A DNA stretch of 18,559 bases, taken from NCBI GenBank assembly GCA_016183945.1, contig JACPDP010000055.1, positions 393 to 18,951 of the forward strand, given 5' to 3'. The position numbers and the translations under genes were made by a program. Position 1 is the first letter of the stretch, and each line of letters opens with the position of its first letter. Shown one piece after another: positions 12,742 through 18,559 of this stretch. Source of the DNA: Magnetospirillum sp. GTDB lineage: Bacteria; Pseudomonadota; Alphaproteobacteria; Rhodospirillales; Magnetospirillaceae. The notes beneath the pieces were generated by a model. It worked only from the letters and a program-made list of their open reading frames with translations, ran no database searches and was not told where the DNA came from.

Positions 12742-13140
12742 ATGGAATTCATCAATCCTCCCGGCTGGGTGCGGCCAAAGGGCTACAGCAACGGCATCGT
12801 CGCCTCGGGCCGGATGGTGTTCGTCGCCGGGATGGTGGGCTGGAACGCGCAGGAAGTGTTCGAGGCGCACGACCTCGTCGGCCAGGCCCGGCAGATCTTC
12901 AAGAACATCGCCGCCGTGCTGGACGAGGCCGGCGCCCGTCCCGAGCATGTCGTGCGCATGACGTGGTTCATCACCGACAAGGACGAATATCTCTCGGCCG
13001 GCAAGGAGCTTGGCGGTGCCTATCGCGAGGTCATGGGGCGCCACTTCCCGGTGATGGCCGTGGTGGTGGTGAATGGCCTGATCGAGGCCGGCGCCAAGCT
13101 GGAGATCGAGGCGACCGCGGTGATCCCGGCGAGCGCCTAG
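12742..13140 (+). CDS. Rid (YjgF/UK114) family protein lacking the catalytic Arg
   Basis: A 132-residue Rid-fold protein: RPKGYSNGIVASGRMVFVAGMVGW at 11-34, the central helix QARQIFKNIAAVLDEAGA, and the C-terminal strand AGAKLEIEATAVI. RidA enzymes that hydrolyse reactive enamines and imines have a conserved Arg at about residue 105 in a P-x-R motif. Here the motif is Pro103-Val104-Met105, so canonical deaminase activity is unlikely. Rid proteins without this Arg are known and often sit in catabolic clusters. It is divergent from the flavin oxidoreductase operon, which suggests a shared pathway. Its stop codon overlaps the convergent NnrS stop within CTAG. Confidence 0.92.
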   Translation: MEFINPPGWVRPKGYSNGIVASGRMVFVAGMVGWNAQEVFEAHDLVGQARQIFKNIAAVLDEAGARPEHVVRMTWFITDKDEYLSAGKELGGAYREVMGRHFPVMAVVVVNGLIEAGAKLEIEATAVIPASA

Positions 13141-14417
13141 TTTTTCGTTTGCCCCTCGCCGGGCGGGACCTCCGGCCCCTTGGCCGCCGCCGCAATGGCG
13201 GCTAATGGGCCGGGAGCGCGGGCGTCCCGCCCGCTTTCAAGCCGGCGGGGCAGGCTGGGCCGCACCAGGAAGGGGCCGCAGGCGATCAGGTAAAGGGCCA
13301 TGGCCGTCAGCCACGCCAGCACCGACAGCGCCAGCAGCGGCGCCGCCGCCACCCCGGCCTCGGCGACGAGGCGGGCCAGCGCCGCCATCGCCATGCCGGC
13401 GAAGGCGGTGGCCATCAGCGGGCGAACCGTCAGGGGCCTGCCGGTGTGCTTCAGTGCCACCCGGGTCATCAGGCTGAGTTTGGTGAGGCCGAAGGCGCCG
13501 AGGGTGAAGGCGTGCACCGCCGCCGATGGCGCCAGTGCCACTTCCGGCCCGAGCGCCGCCGTCGCCCGCAGGCACAAGGACACGATCAGCCACCCATAGC
13601 CGATGTGCATCGCCAGCACCAGGGGCGAACCCAGCAGCGAGCGTGTCCGCCACGGCACCATCCGCGTGGCGTGGACAGCCGCTGCCGCCAAGGCCGCCGC
13701 AGCCATCGGGGCGGGGGGCAGACCACCAAGGTCGGCCGCCGCCACCGCCACCAGCGAAAGCGCCGCCAGCACCTCCACCGGCAGGCGGAAGGTGGCCGGC
13801 ACCCTGGCGTCGGCCTCGCCGAAGATCGGCGTCAGCAGGCCGGCGACGAAGCTGTACAGCAGCATCAGCCCGTAGAGGCCGAGGCGGACGCCGGAGGTCA
13901 TGCCGGGCTCGGCCTCGGTGACGGCGCCGAGATGGAACGTCGCATTGCCGGCGATCAGGATGGCGAGAATGACCGGCAGCAGACGGTACAGGCGGTTCCG
14001 GGCCGCCCACGCCCCCGGGCCGACCATGGCGGTCAGCAGCGGCAGGTAGGCCAGGTCGGCCGCAGCCGTCACCAGGGCGGGCAGGCCGGGCAGCAGGACG
14101 GCGACCCGTCCGGCCGCCCAGGTCGCCAGCAGCAGTGCCAGCGGCCTCCCGGTGACCATGGGCGTGCCGGCCCAACTGGGCAGGGCGGTCAGGATGAAGC
14201 CGCCGCACAGCGCGCCGGCGAAGCCGTAGACCATCTCGTGGCCGTGCCAGGCCGGCTGCGACAGGCGCACGGCCCAGCCGCCATAATGGCCGAGGGCCCA
14301 CAGGCAAACCGCCAGCAGGCCCCAGGCGCACCCCGCCAGGTAGAACGGGCGGAATCCGCCGCTCCACAAGGCGGCCGCCGACAGTTTGGTGTCCGGACTG
14401 CCGGCGGCGACGGTCAT
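13137..14417 (-). CDS. nnrS: NnrS family membrane protein
   Basis: A 426-residue integral membrane protein with about 12 hydrophobic segments. It carries the NnrS signature blocks GGFRPFYLAGCAWG, QPAWHGHEMVYGFAGALCGGFILTALPSWAG, MHIGYGWLI and HAFTLGAFGLTKLSLMTRVALKHTGRPL, including the conserved histidines thought to bind haem and copper. NnrS is known to relieve nitric oxide and metal-iron stress in denitrifiers. The ATG has AAAGGA seven bases upstream and lies 22 bp after the binding-protein gene, so they may share a transcript. The last 30 or so residues are charged and low in complexity and come from palindromic DNA, longer than usual for the family. Confidence 0.9.
   Translation of the reverse strand: MTVAAGSPDTKLSAAALWSGGFRPFYLAGCAWGLLAVCLWALGHYGGWAVRLSQPAWHGHEMVYGFAGALCGGFILTALPSWAGTPMVTGRPLALLLATWAAGRVAVLLPGLPALVTAAADLAYLPLLTAMVGPGAWAARNRLYRLLPVILAILIAGNATFHLGAVTEAEPGMTSGVRLGLYGLMLLYSFVAGLLTPIFGEADARVPATFRLPVEVLAALSLVAVAAADLGGLPPAPMAAAALAAAAVHATRMVPWRTRSLLGSPLVLAMHIGYGWLIVSLCLRATAALGPEVALAPSAAVHAFTLGAFGLTKLSLMTRVALKHTGRPLTVRPLMATAFAGMAMAALARLVAEAGVAAAPLLALSVLAWLTAMALYLIACGPFLVRPSLPRRLESGRDARAPGPLAAIAAAAKGPEVPPGEGQTKN
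13186..13234. repeat. Paired hairpins inside the nnrS 3' end
   Basis: Two perfect GC stems lie in the last codons of nnrS: GCCGCC-GCAAT-GGCGGC (13186-13202) and GCGGGCG-TCC-CGCCCGC (13218-13234). The second resembles dispersed GGGACGCCCGC-type repeats seen in many proteobacteria. They encode the unusual tail of NnrS and could also end or slow converging transcription. Confidence 0.6.
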
Positions 14418-14439
14418 GGCGGGGTCCTTTGGGGAGGTA

Positions 14440-15618
14440 TCAGTCGATCAGCTTCCACTGACCATTCTGAATCTCTATCATCCGCAAGGACGACAGATCG
14501 AGCCCCAAGTGGTCGGTTGCCGACATGTTGACGATGCCGCTGGTGCCGACATAGCCGCGTGTCGCCTCGATGTTCTGGCGAACCTTTTCCTTGTCGGTTC
14601 CCCCGGCCCGCTGGATGGCGGTCAGGGCGATCTGGAGCGCGTCGTAGGCATGGCCGCCATAGGTGGAGACCTCGGCCTTGAACGCCGTCTCGGTGTCCGA
14701 CTTGAACAGGATCGTCACCGCACGCTGCGGGTCGATGGCGGGAAGCTGTTCGGCCACCAGCAGGGCGGAGGCCGGCAGGCGCACACCGTTGGTGGCCTCC
14801 AGGCCGGCCATGTCGATGAAGGCCTTCGAGTTGACGCCATGCGATTCGTAGTAGGGCAGGGCCATGCCCAACTGGCGGTAGTTCTTGGTGGCGACGGCGG
14901 CCGAGCGGCCGAAGCCCAGATTGAACACCGCCTGCACGTTGGGCGTGTTCTTGATCTTGGTGATCTGGGCCGTCATGTCGACGTCGGCGGGGTCATAGAC
15001 CTCGTCGGCGACGATGGTCATGCCGTAGGACGAGGCGATCGCCTTGGTGGCGGCGCTGGCGGATTTGCCATAGCCGTCGGTGCCGTAAAGCAGGGCGACG
15101 TTGCTGATGCCCCGCTTCTTCATGTCGATGAACACCTTCTCGGTGGCCATGCGGTCGGTGTGCGGCGTCTTGAACACCCACTTCTTGACCGGATCGACGA
15201 TCACGCCGCCGCCGGCGATGGAGATCATCGGGACTTGCGCCTGCTCGGCCAGCGGGATCGCCGCCATGGTGTTGCCGGTCAGCGTCGGGCCGATGATGAG
15301 GTCGACCTTGTCATTTTCGATCAGGCGTTTGACATAGGTGGTGGTCTTGTCGGACTTGCCCTCGTCGTCGTAGAGCGCCAGCTCGATGGTGCGGCCGAGC
15401 ACGCCGCCTTCCTTGTTGAACTGCTCGATGTAGCGCTTGAGGACCTTGGCCTCGGGATCGCCGAGCAGCGACGCCGGCCCGGTCACCGACAGTACCGCCC
15501 CAATCTTGATCGGTCCCAGTTTGGCCGGCTCGGCGGCCATGGCCGAAACGGCTCCCAGCGCGGTGGCGGCGACGCCAACGGCCGTGCATAACATCCTGCT
15601 CAAGCTACGACGCGTCAT
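14440..15618 (-). CDS. Branched-chain amino acid-type ABC transporter substrate-binding protein
   Basis: A 392-residue periplasmic binding protein of the LivJ type. Residues 1-28 are a signal peptide (TRRSLSRML, hydrophobic core, then SAMA-AEP); the paired Arg could hint at Tat export, but a Sec signal is as likely. The mature part shows IKIGAVLSVTGPASLLGDPE, FNKEGGVLGRTIEL, VDLIIGPTLTGNTMAAIPLAEQAQVPMIS and a second lobe, as in receptors for branched amino acids and aromatic acids. The ATG has GGGAGGA seven bases upstream. No permease or ATPase gene lies in the window. Beside an SDR, a CoA-transferase and a Mo-hydroxylase, its ligand is probably the acid they degrade; this is inference. Confidence 0.92.
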   Translation of the reverse strand: MTRRSLSRMLCTAVGVAATALGAVSAMAAEPAKLGPIKIGAVLSVTGPASLLGDPEAKVLKRYIEQFNKEGGVLGRTIELALYDDEGKSDKTTTYVKRLIENDKVDLIIGPTLTGNTMAAIPLAEQAQVPMISIAGGGVIVDPVKKWVFKTPHTDRMATEKVFIDMKKRGISNVALLYGTDGYGKSASAATKAIASSYGMTIVADEVYDPADVDMTAQITKIKNTPNVQAVFNLGFGRSAAVATKNYRQLGMALPYYESHGVNSKAFIDMAGLEATNGVRLPASALLVAEQLPAIDPQRAVTILFKSDTETAFKAEVSTYGGHAYDALQIALTAIQRAGGTDKEKVRQNIEATRGYVGTSGIVNMSATDHLGLDLSSLRMIEIQNGQWKLID

Positions 15619-15693
15619 GGTGATGTCCTCCCTAAAGACAATGGAACGCCGCCGCCGTCTTTACTCTGCGGCATTGCGGCGCGAAAATGCGGC

Positions 15694-16524
15694 CTACATG
15701 GTGAAGCCGCCGGTGCACATCATGACTTCCCCGGTGACGTAGTCGGCCTCGGGAAGGCACAGCAGATAGACGGCGCCCGCCGCCTCCTCGGGGGTACCGC
15801 CGCGACCCAGCGGGATCATGCGCGCCATGGTGTCGAGCAGGTCGGGATTGACCCCCATCCTGATCTCGCGGCCGGCGACGCTGGCGATTTCCTCCTGGCC
15901 GGAGCCGGCCGGTTTGGTCATGCGGGTCTTGATCCAGCCGAACGCCACGCAGTTGACGTTGACGCCGTAGCGGCCCCACTCCTTGGCCATGGTCTTGGTG
16001 ATGCCGACCAGCGCCGACTTGCCGGCGGAATAGCCGATCTGCCCGGGATTGCCGCAGATGCCGCCCATGGACGAGACGTTGACCACCTTGCGGGCCACCA
16101 CTTCGCCCCGCTCCTTCTCGGCCTTGGTGGCGGAGCGGATGTAGTCGGCGGCGGCGCGCAGGACGCGGAACGGCGCCGTGGCATGGACGTCGAGCATGGC
16201 GTACCACTGCTCGTCCGAGACCTTCTGGATGACGCCGTCCCAGGGATAGCCGGCGTTGTTGACGATGATGTCGATGCGCCCGAAGCGTTCCAGCGCGCAA
16301 GCGATGAAGCGGTCGCCGAAATCCCTGGCGGTGACGTCGCCCACCACGGCGACGGCGTCCGACCCGGCCGCCTTGATGGCCGCCACGGTTTCGGCCGCCG
16401 GCCCCTCGTCGAGGTCGTTGATCACCACCTTGCAGCCCTCCTGGGCCAGCTTGAGCGCGATCGCCTGACCGATGCCGCGTCCCGAGCCGGTCACCAGCGC
16501 CACCTTGCCGTCGAGCTTCTTCAT
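15694..16524 (-). CDS. SDR family dehydrogenase/reductase
   Basis: A 276-residue classical short-chain dehydrogenase resembling FabG. Cofactor motif TGSGRGIG at 12-19, Asp37 after the second strand (suggesting NAD preference), NNAG at 89-92, catalytic Ser151 or Ser152, Tyr165 and Lys169 (YSAGK). The Asn of the usual catalytic tetrad seems to be His114 (DVHATAPF). The end YVTGEVMMCTGGFTM is typical of the family. The ATG has AGGAGAGG upstream and lies 27 bp after the CoA-transferase stop. It probably oxidises a hydroxyacyl-CoA or alicyclic intermediate in the cluster's pathway; the substrate is not known. A 75-bp gap leads to the binding-protein gene. Confidence 0.92.
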   Translation of the reverse strand: MKKLDGKVALVTGSGRGIGQAIALKLAQEGCKVVINDLDEGPAAETVAAIKAAGSDAVAVVGDVTARDFGDRFIACALERFGRIDIIVNNAGYPWDGVIQKVSDEQWYAMLDVHATAPFRVLRAAADYIRSATKAEKERGEVVARKVVNVSSMGGICGNPGQIGYSAGKSALVGITKTMAKEWGRYGVNVNCVAFGWIKTRMTKPAGSGQEEIASVAGREIRMGVNPDLLDTMARMIPLGRGGTPEEAAGAVYLLCLPEADYVTGEVMMCTGGFTM

Positions 16525-16551
16525 GATTGCCTCTCCTGTGACCAGTTCTGT

Positions 16552-17748
16552 TTAGTGCGCCGGCACGATGCCGGCGGAGATCAGCCTGTCGTAGTCGCCA
16601 CCGCCGATGCCGGCCTCGCCGAGAATGTCGCGGGTGTGCTGGCCGTAATTGGGCGGGAAGGCGAACTCGTCCGTGGTTCCGGGGATGTCCACCGCCTTGG
16701 GCTGCAGCCGCACCGTGCGCCCGTCGGGCATGCGGGTGGCGGTCAGCTTGTCGGCCAGCGCCGCCAGGGCGCGCACCTGCGGAATGGTGTGGATCGCCGC
16801 ATTGGGAATGGTGGCGCGGCGGAAGTCGTCGGCCAGTTCGCCGGTGGTGTGGCGGCTGGCCACCGCCCGCATGTCGGCGTGAATGGCCTCGCGCTCGCCA
16901 TGGCGCCCGGCATTGGTCTGACGCTCCGGCTTGGCCAGGCCGGCGAAGCGCGGCAGTTCGGTCAGCCGGCGCCACTGCACGTCGCTGCCGATGGCGACGA
17001 AGATGTAGCCGTCGCTGGTGGGGTAGGCGTTGGTGGGGATGAATTTGCGATGTTCGTTGCCGCAACGGCTGATCTCGCCCGCGGCGCAGCCGAAATCCAC
17101 CAGCGGCAGGGTGGTGATCAGCCACGATGCCGCCGCCTGCAGCATGGAGACGTCGATGCGGCTGCCGTTGCCGCTTTCCGCCCGCTCGGCCAGGGCGAGG
17201 CAGACGCCGGCGAACACCTCGTCGCCGGCCTTGAGGTCGATCACCGGCACCCCGGTCAGGGTCGGCGGGCCATCGGCGTCGCCGGTCAGCTCCATGTAGC
17301 CGACCATGGCCTGCAGCGCCGGATCATAGCCGGGAATGTCGGGGTAGTCCGGCCCCATGGCCGAGATGCCGGCCCAGATCAGGTCGGGCTTGACCGCCCG
17401 CAACTGCTCGTAGTCGATGCCCAGTTGCCGGTAGCGGGACGGCAGCGTGTTGCAGCAGAACACGTCGACATCGAGGCCCTTGATCAGCCGGCGCAGCACC
17501 TCCTGGCCCTCGGGGTCCTTGAGGTTGAGGGCGATGGCCTCCTTGCCGACATTGGGCGCCACGAAATACGAGCGACGGTCGTCGTCGGCCACCACCTGGC
17601 CGATGTAGCGATTGGGGTCGCCGGGCAGGCCGGGGCCGGCGCCGAACGATTCGATGCGGATCACCCGCCAGCCGAGATGGACGAAGCGCAGCGTCGCATA
17701 GGGCAGCGACAGCGCCTGCTCCATGGAGAGGACGACGCGGCGCTTCAT
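16552..17748 (-). CDS. CaiB/BaiF (class III) CoA-transferase
   Basis: A 398-residue family III CoA-transferase. Visible marks are the N-terminal Rossmann part with [28 protein letters not shown], a block [21 protein letters not shown], Asp171 in [15 protein letters not shown] at the place of the catalytic Asp of formyl-CoA transferase, and [18 protein letters not shown]. Such enzymes move CoA between acyl groups to activate an acid. The ATG overlaps the molybdenum-hydroxylase stop in an ATGA (17745-17748), fixing the start and tying the two genes. The longer open frame to the window end is shadow. Confidence 0.93.
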   Translation of the reverse strand: MKRRVVLSMEQALSLPYATLRFVHLGWRVIRIESFGAGPGLPGDPNRYIGQVVADDDRRSYFVAPNVGKEAIALNLKDPEGQEVLRRLIKGLDVDVFCCNTLPSRYRQLGIDYEQLRAVKPDLIWAGISAMGPDYPDIPGYDPALQAMVGYMELTGDADGPPTLTGVPVIDLKAGDEVFAGVCLALAERAESGNGSRIDVSMLQAAASWLITTLPLVDFGCAAGEISRCGNEHRKFIPTNAYPTSDGYIFVAIGSDVQWRRLTELPRFAGLAKPERQTNAGRHGEREAIHADMRAVASRHTTGELADDFRRATIPNAAIHTIPQVRALAALADKLTATRMPDGRTVRLQPKAVDIPGTTDEFAFPPNYGQHTRDILGEAGIGGGDYDRLISAGIVPAH

Positions 17749-18559
17749 GACCTGAGCGCCCGGTAGACCCGCTCGGGGGTGAAGGGCAGCGAGGTCAGGC
17801 GCACGCCGGTGGCGTTCTCGATGGCATTGCCGATGGCCGCCGCCATGCAGATGGCGGGCGCCTCGCCGACCCCCTTGGCGCCCTGGGGGCCTTCGCCGTC
17901 CATGGTCTCGATGAAGGTGATCTCCATCTCGGGGATTTCGGGGGCGGTGATCAGCTTGTAGTCGCGGAAGCCGGGGTTCTTCAGGCGGCCCTCGGCCATG
18001 ATCATGTCCTCGGTCAGCGCGTAGCCCTGGCCCATGACGATGCCGCCCTCGATCTGGCCCTCGATGCCCAGCCGGTTCAGCACCCGCCCGACGTCGTGGG
18101 CGGCCCAGCACTTGAGCAGGCGCACCAGGCCGGTGTCGGTGTCGACCTCGATCTCCACCACCTGGGTGGCCCAGGCGTAGGCGGCCGAGACGTTGCCCTT
18201 GAAGCCCTTGTCCTGGTGCACGCTGGGCGGCTCGTAGTAGTGCGTGGTCATCACCAGGTCGGCATGCTCGGCGAAGTGCAGGCTGCGCAGCAGACGTCCC
18301 AGATCGATCAGCTTCTCGCCGCTGGCCCTGCGCACGACATGTTCGCCGGCCAGGTCCAGATCCTCGGGCTGCGCGTCGAAGCGCCTGGCCGCCGCGCCGA
18401 GGATCTTGTCCTTGGCTTTCCTGGCCGCGCCGATCGCCGAGTTGCCGGCGATGAAGGTCGTGCGGCTGGCGTGCACCCCGACGTCCCAGGGCGTGATGTC
18501 GGTGTCGTTGTTGACCACGGTGACGGCGCTGATCGGCAGGCCGAGTTCCTCGCACACCA
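17745..18559 (-). CDS. Molybdenum hydroxylase (xanthine dehydrogenase family) large subunit, C-terminal part
   Basis: The gene runs off the right edge; about 271 C-terminal residues are seen. They match the molybdopterin-binding subunit of the xanthine oxidase family: [27 protein letters not shown], the domain [28 protein letters not shown], the block [30 protein letters not shown], and [26 protein letters not shown], which holds the catalytic Glu (GVGE). Relatives hydroxylate or reductively dehydroxylate aromatic and N-heterocyclic compounds, such as 4-hydroxybenzoyl-CoA reductase. The substrate cannot be decided here. Fe-S and FAD subunits are expected beyond the window. It overlaps the CoA-transferase by 4 bp. 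Confidence 0.92.
   Translation of the reverse strand, partial: VCEELGLPISAVTVVNNDTDITPWDVGVHASRTTFIAGNSAIGAARKAKDKILGAAARRFDAQPEDLDLAGEHVVRRASGEKLIDLGRLLRSLHFAEHADLVMTTHYYEPPSVHQDKGFKGNVSAAYAWATQVVEIEVDTDTGLVRLLKCWAAHDVGRVLNRLGIEGQIEGGIVMGQGYALTEDMIMAEGRLKNPGFRDYKLITAPEIPEMEITFIETMDGEGPQGAKGVGEAPAICMAAAIGNAIENATGVRLTSLPFTPERVYRALRS

Noticed and set aside
15619..15693. A possible terminator between the SDR and binding-protein genes (GCCGCATT/AATGCCGC)
   Set aside because: The stem has a mismatch and a 10-base loop, and no T-run follows.
16183..17766. A 527-codon plus-strand open frame antisense to the SDR and CoA-transferase genes
   Set aside because: It mirrors two well-recognised genes and has the Gly/Val/Asp/Gln/His-rich makeup of antisense frames in GC-rich DNA; no family pattern or ribosome-binding site is seen.

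Overview
The window is high-GC DNA (roughly two thirds G+C by eye) with Shine-Dalgarno-led, tightly overlapping genes, almost all on the minus strand. Gene content (type I-C CRISPR-Cas, NnrS, MarR, CaiB/BaiF CoA-transferase, molybdenum hydroxylase, LivJ-type binding protein) and protein style suggest an alphaproteobacterium, probably Rhodospirillales and perhaps Magnetospirillum-like. That placement is inference; no rRNA or tRNA is present to confirm it.

Region 1 (1-8214) is a complete type I-C CRISPR-Cas locus. Reading along the minus strand it runs cas3, cas5c, cas8c (with an internally started cas11c), cas7c, cas4, cas1, cas2, a leader of about 190 bp, then the array, which leaves the window at its left edge after three perfect 33-bp repeats and two 36-bp spacers. 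Most gene junctions are ATGA overlaps or short gaps. The exception is the 246-bp gap between cas3 and cas5c, which holds a long palindromic repeat element.

Region 2 (8215-9950) holds a MarR-type regulator, then two small cysteine-rich ORFs in tandem, both with strong Shine-Dalgarno sequences. Upstream of them are a candidate promoter and a TTG-N8-CAA palindrome of FNR/DNR geometry. A second, inverted copy of the palindromic element follows.

Region 3 (9950-13140) is a three-gene minus-strand operon: an Old Yellow Enzyme-like flavin/Fe-S oxidoreductase with a C-terminal dinucleotide-binding module, an unrecognised 141-aa protein and a 59-aa zinc ribbon. A Rid-family gene is divergent. The oxidoreductase reading frame is broken by a perfect 32-bp tandem duplication; removing one copy restores one 656-codon frame exactly.

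Region 4 (13137-18559) is a minus-strand run: molybdenum hydroxylase large subunit (cut by the window edge), class III CoA-transferase, SDR dehydrogenase, LivJ-type periplasmic binding protein and NnrS. The first four look like uptake and CoA-dependent catabolism of an organic acid, possibly aromatic. The substrate cannot be read from sequence.

Most notable for follow-up: the 32-bp duplication, the cysteine-rich pair under a possible redox-responsive promoter, the unknown oxidoreductase operon with non-canonical active-site motifs, the hidden cas11c, and the paired palindromic elements, one of which lies inside the cas operon.
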